Notes under the pieces: generated by a model
The model's database searches: none
The model's input: the letters and a program-made list of their open reading frames with translations, nothing else
What the model was told of the DNA's origin: nothing
From: Quercus robur
Taxonomy: Eukaryota > Streptophyta > Magnoliopsida > Fagales > Fagaceae
Direction: 5' to 3'
NCBI RefSeq assembly: GCF_932294415.1
Contig: NC_065538.1
Location: 76,707,834-76,771,833 of the forward strand
DNA length: 64,000 bases
Translations under genes and position numbers: made by a program
In this document: positions 1-11,938 of the stretch, one piece after another
How the letters are laid out: every line of letters begins with the position of its first letter
Position numbering within the stretch: position 1 is the first letter of the stretch

Positions 1-782
1 ATATGTTTTACAGGCTGATCTATTTGACCTTCTTTAAGATAAAGCATCGCTTATTGATTCTCAAAAAAAAAAAAAGTATTGGTGTTCAAATCTTCATTCC
101 CCTTGTTATAACTATCAAATTAAAAAAATAAAAATAAAAATAAAAAAAGCTATACCAACCTCCACATCTTTATGTGCCTTGCCAAGGCTCACTACCTAAA
201 AATAAAAAGTTCACACATTTGGTCGTTAAAGCCATGACAATGTGTAGCCCCTTATTTGACCCCGTAAAGCATGCAACTCATCAAGAATCATTTCTATATT
301 GAACTACTCTAGGACCATAGAATAGGAAATTAATATTTTGCAAGTCATTTTTCACTCTTAGATATGAGGCCATTGAAATCAATTCTTGTTTTCTTTTTGC
401 TAGGAAGAAATCCATTATTGTCTTCAAGTGAAAGGAAGGGCCTTTATATCATTAAATGCAACTTCTTCTTTCAAGTATTTATCACAGAAATTCCTTATTT
501 ATTTATTTTTTTATTAATTTTTTTTTAACTACTTCAAATGTGCAACATTTCTCAAGTAAATAATGAAATCTGCCATACTTATGATTGTGAGAAGACCTTT
601 GTTTTTTGCAACCGGACACAATGAATTTTGTACTGCTATGAATTATTTAGCTAATATCTGAACTAAAAAAAAAAAATACAAGCCTGTTTTTTTTTACAAG
701 TGACTCTAGCTTCTAGTATCTAATTGAATAGTCTCCCAAAAGCATAAGTAATCAGAGAGCAAATGCAAAACCTAATTGCTTG
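1..782. other. Intergenic, 3' flank of COBRA-like pseudogene
   Basis: No gene is visible. The stretch is AT-rich with short poly(A) and poly(T) runs. Near 52-75 a GATTCTC followed by an A-run resembles the tail-only insertions described at 20.3-21.1 kb, with at best a 5-base flanking repeat (TATTG). Confidence 0.5.
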
Positions 783-2825
783 TCAATGGAGATTTTCCAA
801 TAGCAACAAGGTCATGATTAAAACAAAAATTATTTCTACCATATTTACATGATATTGATTCCCATTACTCATCATAGGAAATTTTGTAGGAAGTGAGCAC
901 TCCTCCCCATTGAAAAAGACCCTTGAAGGAAATCCATCTCCTTTTGCTATTGTAATACCCGCGGTTTGTGTCTTTGTAAAGGAAATGACAGATTGTTGCT
1001 TTCCTGGTACTCTGGATCTTTTGTTGGGTCTGATCCATTTGTCTCTCCTATCAAAAAATTCAAGCCTGGTAAACCTTGAAGGATGATGGTATGGTTGAGC
1101 TCTGGAATTTATGTCCCATTGAAAGAATAAACTTTTTTGTAACCTCGATAAGCTTTCTTCATTTGAATTGCAGTGAACCAATTCTCAAAATTCATTTTTC
1201 CCCAATTGAATAGAGTGATCCGGGCAGTCCATCCACTCATGTAGTCTGTGTTGACATGCCAATTTATGCTAACCCCACAATTGTCACCACAAGGTAAAGG
1301 CTTAGGAATGTTGTAGTGCTTTATTTTGGCCCAAGCTAATGCCTTTTGTGTCCTATTCTCAAAGGGAAGAAGAAGAACTTCTGGAGGGAGAAGCATAGAC
1401 GGGGCATCCGGATTGCATCTTTTATTGTCACCACAACCACAGGCACATGTATTACAAGGTATAACAGAGTTATTGTAATAGGCAGAGAAGGAAACACAGC
1501 ACCTAGAGTTCCTTCTGGCTGGCCTTGTGATGTTGCAGACTATTTGCCAAGTTGCAATTGCTGTGGTTACTGCCGAAAGCCCACTAGCATCAGGAAATTC
1601 TGTTGCATCCACTCTAATTGGAGGTCCACATTTATAGTCTGGATTAAGAGTGCCTACAATTTTCCATTTCTCGGGGGGATAAAGAGCTGTCCGATTCACA
1701 TCAGGCAGAATTTTATACACCTGAACTTGAAAAACTGACTTTGATTTGCTTGGATCTAGGATGGTTGGCAAAAGACTTCCATTTCTGCAGCAATAGGGTA
1801 TTCTTCCTACTATTGTGTCGTTTGCTTTCTCTGGAGGCAAGTCACTGATGACTGGCTTCCTTTCACAATTCATGACTTTAGAAAAATCCATGTTATGTGT
1901 AAATTTCACCAGGCACCCCATAAATGCAATCCGCATAGTCTATTTTATGTGTGTAAGCTCCTTTCATTGTGCTTATAAATTCCCCTCTCAACCACTCCCA
2001 AGTCAATTTCCAATTATCAAGACGTCCTAAAGGGTTTTTATTCTCCATGGTCACCTGGGCAATATAGTTATTCCCATAGGCTTGAAGAACATCATAGGAA
2101 ATGGTAAGATCTCCATTCTGGCGCGGTAAGAACTTCGTTTTTAGAACTTTGACCTTAAATTTTGGGTTTCTAGCGCAACATACATACATCGAGGTCTCTG
2201 CAGAAATATATATAATAAATTTAGATTGGTAAGAGAAATTAGAGACAAAAGAAACAAGAGCAATCAAGTACTTACTATGACGAGTTGGTGCTGGGCACTT
2301 GTATCCATCATTAACAAGCCTTATTGTTTTAGGCATTGGAATCCCAGGTGGTTTCACTCCATACTGAGTGCCACTAAACTGAATTTTGACTTGAATTTGG
2401 GTAAGATCTCCAGCAGTGTCAATTGAGGTCTTCAAATCCGCCTGAGGAGATCCTGAAAAATAACTCCCATTCCCAACTGCAGCTGGGAAATCATCACCAT
2501 CCATTAAAACAGCTCCTCCAGCATTAACTAGAATCTCTTCGTGTTGAAACCCGATAAAAATCTTCCATGCTTTGAGCTCGAATTTGCCCGTGTTCAATAC
2601 CGTTGATGTGGAATTGAAGGCCCAAGATTGTGCAGTTGCATTCTTCACATGTGGAAATTCTTTCGTCCGAGAGAGGAAGTCATAGGACAAGAAAATCCCA
2701 TCACAATTTCCTACTGCAGGTGGCGGGGCGGCGGGCATTTCATCATAATCTTGGTTTTTACTCAAACGAACTCCAAAAGACAAGGAGAAAAACACAAATG
2801 TTAGCATTCCAAATTCCCTTTTCAT
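783..2825 (-). pseudogene. COBRA-like (COBL7-type) GPI-anchored protein, broken
   Basis: Intact COBRA-like proteins are GPI-anchored cell-wall proteins that influence cellulose deposition. Reading leftwards from ATG 2825, exon 1 (2276-2825) has a hydrophobic leader and the N-terminal COBL7-type domain (NCDGIFLSY, AWKIFIGFQHEE, AAVGNGSYF, DLKTSIDTAGDLTQ). A 78-base GT-AG intron lies at 2198-2275. Exon 2 continues with FLPRQNGDLTISYDV and WKLTWEW, the COBRA core (IPYCCRNG, NPDYKCGPPIRV, CCVSFSAYYNNSVIPC, CACGCG) and GKMNFENWFTAIQMKKA. The C-terminus has a hydrophobic tail (IIFVLIMTLLLL) that fits a GPI signal. Three lesions are visible: a frameshift near 1890-1900, an in-frame TAA at 1109-1111, and a one-base loss near 1013-1016 just before RVPGKQQSV. 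Splice sites and most residues survive, so the decay looks recent. Sequencing error at all three sites is possible but less likely. Confidence 0.88.
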
Positions 2826-3784
2826 GTCTTTCTTTTAGGATCGCGACCATGAAGATCTTAGGATGAAAGTATATGTATTTGAGGATATCACATATTTTTT
2901 GGTTGAAAATGGTTGCAAAGATTCAAAGGAGCATAAGAAGGAATTGATGAAATTGATCCAGATTGATAGCAACATACAAGGTAGAGTAGTAGAGAGAGTG
3001 ATTGAGAAAATGGGTGTAGAGGAAAACTCAAAGATTGACATTTGGGATTGTAGTGAGCTAAATTGGTGGAGAAAAAGTCAGCTGAAACCTCCTCCTCTAA
3101 AGTCAGCGATGTATTTGGCGGGTGCTAAGAATTAACGGTCATTTGAATTTTGTAGTTTCTGGTATGATAACTCAGAATGACGAAAACACCCACAGTAGAC
3201 AATTTTAATCTTGAATTGTTCCATCAATATTAACCTCTTTGTACTCTGTACCATAATCCAATTGTACCGCCAATTTCAGCAAGAAATTAAAAAAAAAAAA
3301 AAAATTGTACCATCAATATTAACCTTTATGTGTTTATTTATTATTATTTTTTATAACAGAAAAAAATGGTTAGGGGGCAACCAATGTGGCAATCCTACTT
3401 GAGCGTGACCATAGTAATACCTTATTTGCTGAGTTTGGGGCCCTATTGGGGTGCAGAGGGACCATGGTGAGTCATAGCTTCCCAGCCCCATGAGCATGGT
3501 TGTCAAAATCCCGATTTAGATCCTACGATACTAAGATTTTACGATCCCACTTGCTTAAAACTATCCGGATCTTTCAAGGATCTAGCGATCGTTCAAGATC
3601 AATAGGATCGTACAATTTTGACGATCCCAAACAATCTTGATTTCTTGTAATTTTCTTTAACTTGACAGACGGCTTAGTTGGACCCAAATGAAAAATAACA
3701 TTCCAATAGACCAAGTTTTGCTATTCTAATGTAGAGAGATAGAGTGTCTTGTTTTGAGATTTTTGACTCCTTTAAATGATGCTT
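2826..3784. other. Intergenic, upstream of COBRA-like pseudogene
   Basis: No convincing gene. A 90-codon plus-strand frame at 2863-3135 is lysine-rich with no recognised motif and sits where the promoter of the minus-strand gene should be. From about 3500 there are repeated GATC-rich words (GATCCCAC, GGATC) that also occur in the duplicated block just downstream. Confidence 0.4.
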
Positions 3785-3839
3785 ACAAATGGATTTTATG
3801 ATGTATGGTAATTACATCAAATAGATGCAAATAATTTTT

Positions 3840-3891
<52 letters not shown>

Positions 3892-4413
3892 TGAATGAAT
3901 GTATAATTTATATGATTATTTAACATACCAATGTATATTTTTTGTATTTTTCTCAAATAATGTAGGATCTTACGATTTACGATCCCACTTACTTCCCACG
4001 ATCTTACGTAGGATCTCGATTTTGACAACCTTGCCCATGAGGGACACTAGTGAACCTTGAACTATTAAGGGAGGTAACCCAAGTAAATCCATATTCGGAT
4101 TCGAACCTTGGACCTTACAAATGGATTTAATGATGTATGGTAATTACATCAAATGGATGCAAATAATTTTTGGTTTTTTTTTTTTATGAATGAATGTATA
4201 ATTTATATGATTATTTAACATACCAATATATATTTTTTGTATTTTTCTCAAATAATGTAGGATCTTACGGTCCACGATCCCACTTACTTCCCACGATCTT
4301 ACATAAGATCTTGATTTTGACAACCTTGCCTATGAGGGACACTAGTGAACCTTGAACTATTAAGAGATGTAACCCAAGTAAATCCATATTCGGACTCGAA
4401 CTTTGGACCTTAC
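3785..4413. repeat. Direct tandem duplication, about 300 bp units
   Basis: Positions 3785-4116 and 4117-4413 are near-identical neighbours. Both begin ACAAATGGATTT, pass through a poly(T) run, an AT-rich stretch and GATC-rich words (GATCCCACTTACTTCC), and end at TTGGACCTTAC. The first copy is longer because its poly(T) run (about 3841-3888) is expanded; the second has only about 13 T. No coding content. Confidence 0.85.
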
Positions 4414-7400
4414 ACTCAACACATCTTGTGCATCACCTAAGACCACTAGACCACACCTCTCAGTTCTATATTAACCTCTATGAAACTTAAACCCCACGTT
4501 GATTCTCTATTTCTTTGTACTCTGTACCATAGTCCAATTGCATCGCAAGCTAGCATAGGATGCAACAGTCATATACGTACAATTTTAATGAAAACAGAAA
4601 ATGAAAATTCAGCTGAAATGATACTAGTCTTTTCAAAATTCATATATTAGAAGTTAAGAATTCATTAATACAATCGGTGCGGTTGTGCACCATAATTTTT
4701 TTCCCTTACAGGTCATAATTAGCTAATTGCTATTGAAACATTTTTCTAGTATTCAATTTATTTCTATCTGACATCATTTCCAATTTCATTGAATCTTTCT
4801 TGTACCTTTTTGCAGCCTCTGTTGTAACTTGTACCTTATAGCGTCTAATTCAAATTGAAATTTGAAGCACCTGGTTAAACAATAAATGTTTTTTATTTTT
4901 TTTTTATTTTTTTTAATTTTTTTTAAGTATACACAATAAATGTTTAAGGATTAGTATTAAAGCTTAAAGATTCTGAAAGTTATTATCCACCAAAAAACAC
5001 AGTATCCGAAGCTTGATGTGGTCCACTTTTAATGAGGGTGGATAGAATAGGAGTAAATAAAATAAAAAATAAAAAAAAATTGAATGCTGAAAATTGAAAC
5101 TTCCATTAATTACATTACATATATTACTAATCCCTAACAGCTAATTTATTGGTCCGTTGGGTTAATAAGTGGGCCTTCTGGCCCTTCTCATTTGGAAAAA
5201 AAGAAAGAAAAAAAAGAGAGGAATGGATTAGATTTATTATACATAAAATGTGAATTTAAAATTTAACATAAATACCAAATTTATAATGCATGAATGTATT
5301 TTAACCCAGAGTAGACCAAAGAAATTGTTCAAACTTCAAACATTTGTGATTGACCTTTAGTTGAGAATGTGGCTCACTAGGTTGCAGTCATTAACAAAAC
5401 CAATGCACTAACTTTCCTCATTCATTATCCAACATAATCTCACTCTGATTTGATTTCTAATCGGATCTATTATTGAAAAGATTTCAACTTGATCTGGGCA
5501 TGCCGGCATATCTCACTTCTGAGCAAACAAAGATAATGGGAATGTCGTGCTTAGTTGTCATTAAATGTGCAACCACTAGTATTTTTCTAAATTTACTTCA
5601 TGCCCCAGTGACACAGGTAGGAGGACCCCTCTGAGATTCATTAGAAAAGACATGTATCTGATGCTATTTAGTTATATTCATGTCATTGAACAAAATTTTC
5701 CAAATGAGCCAATAAATTATGAAAAATGTTAAAAAATGCCTTAAGGATATTAGTTTAGAAACTATTTTTAGAAATATTTTATAGGAAAATGATAAAAAAA
5801 ATAAAAAAAATTATTGACAGTTTTTTATATTTCTCATAAAAACGATGTCAAAACCTTCTTAATATAGTTTATTAACAATTTTTCTAATAACACCTGTTAA
5901 CATGACCAATAAACTATTACGTGGATGTTAACATTTGCAATTGGCATAAGCCCATGTCAAAAGAAAAGCAATGAATGCACAGGAATCTCATGGTTGTTCT
6001 ATGAACAAATAGTATCATATAATGTTCAAGATTCATTTCTCAAAAAATATCTTCATGATTAATAAAAACATTTACCCCGATTTAGTTTTGTTTATTTATC
6101 AAGCTCATACTTAACTAACTTTTTCTATAACAAAACAATTAAGCACATGCCTAAAATATTTAATCTCGTGTCAAATGAGCCTTGCTTATTGAAGTTGCCA
6201 CCCCTGCTGCCTCATGAGCCTTGCTAGGTTCAACCATATCTTTATGCCAAGTCTTTTTAGGATTATAACTTTTGTGCTATAACTTTTGCCACAATTTTGA
6301 CGTAACAGACTATAAATGTAGTCACCTATTACTTTTATATATATCTACTACTTTTTTCCACTAGTTTGTTTATTGTTATTACGTACCTCTTATTGAGTCA
6401 TATAACGCATAGTAGCGTAGAATTTCGGTCCAATTCGGCCAATTTGGTATGGTTTGGTACATTTTGTTCCACATCGGTCTATTCGGTCCAGTTCAGCTAA
6501 TCAATTCATTTCGGTCTCATTTGGTCCAGTTGGTTTAGTTTGTTTCGGTTCAATTTAATCCATTCCATCCTTTCTCCCTTTTATAACTTTGGTTTATTTT
6601 TGTATGAATTAATCCCCTTAGTATGGAAGTGAGAATTTGAGTTTATATCAAAACACAATTTATATGAGTGATAATAGATAAGTTGTGTCTATCAATTATT
6701 TGAGTAATATCAATTGTAATTACGTGATAAGTTTTGATTATTACAATAATCTCCTTAAGAGAATGAGATATTAGAAACTTAAAAATTTTACTTGTATCAA
6801 AAGAAATTAGGAAAATATAATACATAATAACAATAAGTAGAAGAATACAAACAATTTCAAAAAAGAATAATATCAATCAGAAACACCGAAAATAGTAAAA
6901 ATTATATATTTGTAAAAAAAGGGAGACAAAAATTACTTTTAGAAATTGTTTAATTTTTAGGATGAACAAATTATGTACAATAAAATTTAAAGAATAAATT
7001 ATACATTATACATGTCAAAATAATTATATATTTTCACACATTGCATGAGTCTACAACTAGTTGCGATAAAAGTTGTGTCAATAAATTTTCTCCTTCATGC
7101 CACGTCATCATATTTGCTATATCATTTTAGCTACCAAATCATCTTGGCATACCTTACATCGTGGCCAACCACTTCATGGCTTGCATCATATTGAGCCCCG
7201 TTTGTGTTCTGGATTATGGTTTTGCAGCTTGCACTTCTCTAGGTTTAGTTTTGATGGCATACGTTTATGCAATTGCATGCACTATAGGTATGTATGTATG
7301 AATAGCTGTTTCAGGGCATAACATATCTTGATATCATGAATTTTGGTGCATTCCTTGCACCACAACATCTGAGAAACAATATTGGTATAATTGAAACTGC

Positions 7401-7841
7401 AACTTGTACAATCTAGTATCAGCAAGAATTAATTTTACATTCTAGAATTTGAGAAGAATTTTCAAGGTTGTCAACAAACATTCTAGCTCAAGGACCATTC
7501 ATAACTAGGAAAAAAGCATCACCAACTGTTAAATAGAAAATCCCCTTGTGTTCTTGTTTAAGTTCAATCATCTTCCCCCCACCAGCAGAGCTAAGGAATC
7601 CAACCACATGCACGATTCTTCCTCATAAAACCAAAGTTTGCATCTTCAAAGGTCTTCCTTGGACATTGATCATTCTTTCTTCTTTTCACATCTGTTGCCA
7701 CCACCTAATTTCCATTTTCCTAGAAAAGATGATTTTCAAAATTTACACAAGATTTGTTCAACCTCCTATATATTTTCTTGACATTTTAAATAACCTTAGT
7801 AATGAAAGGGGATTTCACAATGTTTACTATGCACATCAACA
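4414..7841. other. Long AT-rich intergenic region
   Basis: No gene, RNA gene or element boundary recognised on either strand. About 6420-6560 is a degenerate array of TTCGGTCCA/TTTGGTYY-like words. The part nearest the RIC gene (roughly 7540-7930) may include its 3' untranslated region and downstream flank. Plus-strand frames at 7097-7321 and 7546-8133 show no protein signature; the second runs antisense into the last RIC exon. Confidence 0.4.
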
Positions 7842-7883
7842 GTTTTTTTTTTTTTTTTTTTTGGGGGGGGGGGGGGAGGGGGG
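7842..7883. repeat. T-run joined to G-run (T20 G14 A G6)
   Basis: A homopolymer T tract at about 7842-7862 passes directly into a G tract at 7863-7883, interrupted once by A. It lies about 50 bases past the RIC stop codon, so on the transcribed strand it would be a C-run followed by an A-run. Two similar junctions occur at about 24031-24055 and 27691-27719. Confidence 0.85.
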
Positions 7884-7931
7884 TGTTGTTGTTTTCCCTT
7901 CTCCCACCAATTTCATAATCTTAATCCGTTT

Positions 7932-10345
7932 TCAAATTTGTAGGTTTGAAATTGTATCCATATCATTGAATGCAGTCTTCGACTTTGACCCTCGTGAGGA
8001 TCTAGAAGAAGACGACTTTGGAGAAGAACTTGACCTGGACTTTTTTCGCTTCTGTTTCTTTGGAATATTTGGCAGATCTGTAGGTGGAATGTCTTTGAAC
8101 ATATCACATGCTTGTTGGCGTCCCATGGACTGATCAAAATCTGTTACAAGAGATCAAAATATAAGCAGGTGAATTACCATAAACTAAAATGAATTGGCTA
8201 CACCACTAGAATCCAGAAGAACTATATTATTTCTTTAGATATTTATAGTATTTCAAAATTTACTTGCTAAAAACTTTAGGCGTGGTAAAAAATGGTCCGT
8301 TGATGAAAGGGCATGACAAAATTGTTCAAATAATTTTCTTCATGAGTGATCTATTGGAACAAATCTAAAATTTTGAACATTTTACACCCTTATTCTGAAG
8401 AAGGGGAAGTAATCAAAATAAACAGACTAAAACATTACTCATATGTGCTCTAAACTGTACAATTCAGTCAACAAGAAACTAAAGCGATTGATGGTATGTA
8501 CCTCTCTCCAATCTAAAACTTAAATTCAGACAATAAGAGGAACCACCAAAAGGTTAACCAGTTGATATGATGCATACAAAGGCATAGGTATTAATGAAGC
8601 CATTATTGAGAGTGCTTAAAAAGTAGAATAAGATACTGTAGGGAAACATATGTGCCTCTTTCTCCATGTAAATGTGTACAAGTATAAAATCACACTTCGA
8701 TATTCAGTAAAATAATTTAATCACTTGAGCATTGCTAATTTTAAAAAATGGTCAAAGCTTATGCCATAAACCCTTCTTATGTTTTAACTTATTCCTTACC
8801 TCTATATTAAAAGGTCAGATCCTAACACTCAAATGTATCAAATACACACCTAGGAGTATCCTGAAAGTATTTAGGAAATGAAGAGTTTCATATACAAATA
8901 CTCTGAATACATTTATGGCATATCATGTCATGGGAAGGATAAGACCCAACATGATTATCATGTTGAATAAACCTTTTAAGATAAGCTTCATCATAGTACC
9001 CTTCTCTGTGTTTTGGGCACTTCGATCATTACAGACATAACTCAGCTACGTGCACTAGCCATCCTAGTTCTAAAACTATTTAGGCATCTACAGCTGTAAG
9101 CTTTTTCATGGGAATGTCTACGCACCAAAAACTAGTGTCAAAACAAAATTTTGCCCAAGCTAAACTGAAATATATTACTACAGAACCTATGTATAACGAT
9201 TACTCCAAGCATCTCATTCAGTAGAGACAGTAAATTATCCATACTATACCAATCACATAATTTTATACACCACTCGGAAAAGTCTTTACAACAATCTTAA
9301 TTATTAAGCTCCATCTATTTAACAGAAACTCTTAAAAACTCAAATGTAAGCAAAATTTTCCAATCAATGAACTTCAGGGGTGGACCACTAAAAGATGGTA
9401 TGGTCTTTTTGCCATGAGACATTAGATTCCTCTTGATAGTGAAGTATTCTCTCGTGACAGAACAGCCAAATTCATCTTGTTTGGGGCAAAGAATCTTGAA
9501 AACTTTCCATAACTTAGATTTTAACTCCCATACATTAATCTATGTTTTCGTCTTATACTACCTAACCTGTAAAAAGGATCTGTTTGTTCTTGTCTAATTA
9601 GTACAAGTGCACATGACATCAAGCAATAGTTTAATAAAGCAACATTTGGAAGCATTAAAATAACTAAAGCATTAATCAAAATGACACTAAGGACCATGCA
9701 ATCTCTTCCCTACAGAATGTGCTACTTTATAGCCACAAACATATATACATACATACATACATGTACACACACGCACACAAATTTATATGTAAATACGAAA
9801 ACACGCATGTATGCACACATACTATGTGTGTTTTGTTACCGAAACAGCTGAAACATACCATGAGAGGACCATGTGGAAAGAGCCATAGAGCTGGAATCTC
9901 TAAATTCAGCAAGGCTACTAATCGATGTGGAGAATTCAGATGTTGCCTTGAAATCATTCATCTGCACAATCCCACCCAACTGAAAATTTTAGTGAAAAAA
10001 AAAAAACACAAAAATGTTAACACTTAGAGATTAAAATAAACAAAGAACCAGAAAAACATAGAAGAAGGAATATGTGGACTGCATACCCAACTAGGTGCAC
10101 TGCCAGAAGCGGCATCCAATCCTATGTGTGCCACATGCTTGACATCTGTGGGGTACCCAATTTCCATCTCACGCTCCTTCACAACTACAACAACACCCAA
10201 TTCCCATTTTAGCTCCAAGTCATAAACGCATTCACAGTACATATCTATGTGTGTGTGTGGAGAGAGAGAGAGAGAGAGAGGCATTACCAAATATTTGGGA
10301 AATGAATTTGAAACTTTTGTAGATCCCTTTCATCTTGGTTGCCAT
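7932..10345 (-). CDS. ROP-interactive CRIB motif protein (RIC10/RIC11-like)
   Basis: RIC proteins are plant effectors that bind active ROP/RAC GTPases through a CRIB motif and relay signals to actin, microtubules or vesicle traffic. Four exons on the minus strand join cleanly: 10288-10345, 10087-10184, 9859-9961 and 7932-8140, separated by GT-AG introns of 103, 125 and 1718 bases. The product is 155 residues. It starts MATKMKGIYKSFKFISQIF, a leader typical of the small RIC10/11 group, followed by the CRIB motif at about residues 28-41 (IGYPTDVKHVAHIG). After APSWMNDFK come a serine-rich middle and a basic, serine/lysine-rich tail (about residues 113-140). The start was chosen because it opens this conserved leader. 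One oddity: the residue after HIG is Leu42, where plant RICs normally have Trp. The exact subfamily number is an inference. Confidence 0.88.
10248..10281. repeat. (GT)n(GA)n microsatellite in RIC intron 1
   Basis: A GT run followed by a GA run fills part of the 103-base first intron of the RIC gene, a few bases from its donor site (10287). Length variation would not change the protein but could affect splicing. Confidence 0.9.
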
Positions 10346-11688
10346 GGTGGTAGCAGCAAGACAAGAACAAATGCAACAGAGAGCCTTAAAGGGACGACAC
10401 AACAAAATGGGGGAAGCAGAAACACCAATAAATGTGAAGAGATGGTTCTTTTGCCTGCAGAAAGTAGATGTACTTAGATGGGTCACTTTACTTTTCTACA
10501 ACTTCAAAGCCATGATAAAGAAGGTATAGAGTAACAAAGAAGTTCCATTGCATGTGATTTTAGGAACATTCTTTTTCCTGTGAATGAAGATTGGTATCAA
10601 ACATGGATTATAATAACTATCTATGATGCACCAATGAACAAAAAATAGTAACTTAGAAATTAACCAAACCCAAAAAAAAACGATTAAAAAGACAAAGACA
10701 ACATAGTACCTTAATAATAAAACAGAAAGTGAGGGAGTTTAAAAAAGCAAGCAACTTCACCCCCAGCTCCTTCAACTACTGTTGTACAACTAATCTTGAT
10801 GAATGAACAAGAATGTACAAAGACCTTCTCTTGGGTCAAGAGGGGTTGGTGCATTCATAACTCTATGAAAGCAAAACCATATTAAAGAGTGAAAGACAAA
10901 TGAGAAGAGAGATAAAAGGGTGTGGATATATGGGGTTTTGTTGAAAACTGAGACACTGGTGGTGACTGTGGATAAGAGTTGGAAAAGAAAAATGAGAGGA
11001 ATGAAAGAGCCTTAGGATGCTAAGAGGAAGAAGAGAAAAGAAGATGGGCAGCCATGAAAACTTCCAAAACTAAAGGGTGAAAGAGAAGGCTTTGAAAGAC
11101 GTGACAAAGAAAAGAGTGGGACAATTATTAATTGGGTGGATTCTGTGCTTATTGCACAAAACAAATAGATTTTTATTTTATAAATTTATATTTGGAAAAA
11201 ATAAATAAATAAAAGTATAATTTGTATGGTGATTCTTGCTTTGTTTAATTGAAGAAAGGGGCATTCAATCTTTCTATTTCCTATGCTATCTACTTACCAT
11301 CTATCATCTATGAGCTATGAATGATGTGCTGCATTGTTGAACGGGTAAAGCACCGGCTTCATATACTTTTTCACTCGTTATTTGTTGAGTTATTATTATC
11401 ACTTTTGTAAGGAAAAGAATAAAGTTTTTATCAATTTTAACATTAAAAATGTTTTAAATTGAGGGTGTGGTAATAGATATAATTGAATTTTTTTTAGAAA
11501 ATAAATTAATATCATAATAAATAAAAATTTGAAATAAAATTTGGACAGTTGGCATTTTTTGTTGGGGGGTGGGGAGCAAGGCTGGCTTCTTTCTTTGAGT
11601 GAGATAATGTGATTTTTTTTTTTTTTTTTTTGAGAGGAACTTTAACGTTAATGCTTAAACTTAGGTAAATCTCACATGGCTACCTCAT
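10346..11688. other. Upstream flank of RIC gene
   Basis: No gene. The first several hundred bases upstream of ATG 10345 should hold the RIC 5' untranslated region and promoter. No convincing TATA box at a clear distance was found. The rest is AT-rich, with a poly(T) run near 11612-11632. Confidence 0.35.
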
Positions 11689-11938
11689 GTGATTAACTTT
11701 TTGATTTCTGTCTCTTTCGCGGCTTTTGTTTTTGGTCTTGTTTCTTCTCTATGTAGTCTTATTTTATTGGTGGAGTATGGAGTGGAACATAATATATGAA
11801 ATAGAAGATTAGTTATGTGATTAACTTTTTGATTTCTGTCTCTTTCATAGCTTTTGTATTTGGTCTTGTTTCTTCTCTATGTGGTCTCATTTTATTGGTG
11901 AAGTATGGAGTGAAACACAATATATGAGACAGAAGATC
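11689..11938. repeat. Direct tandem duplication, 128 bp period
   Basis: 11689-11816 and 11817-11938 are adjacent direct copies starting GTGATTAACTTTTTGATT and containing TTGGTCTTGTTTCTTCTCTATG and ATTTTATTGGTG. They differ by scattered substitutions, so the duplication is not very recent. No coding content. Confidence 0.88.

Noticed and set aside
2863-3135. 90-codon plus-strand frame upstream of the COBRA-like pseudogene
   Set aside because: No motif, no intron or promoter context; it lies in the opposite strand's promoter region.
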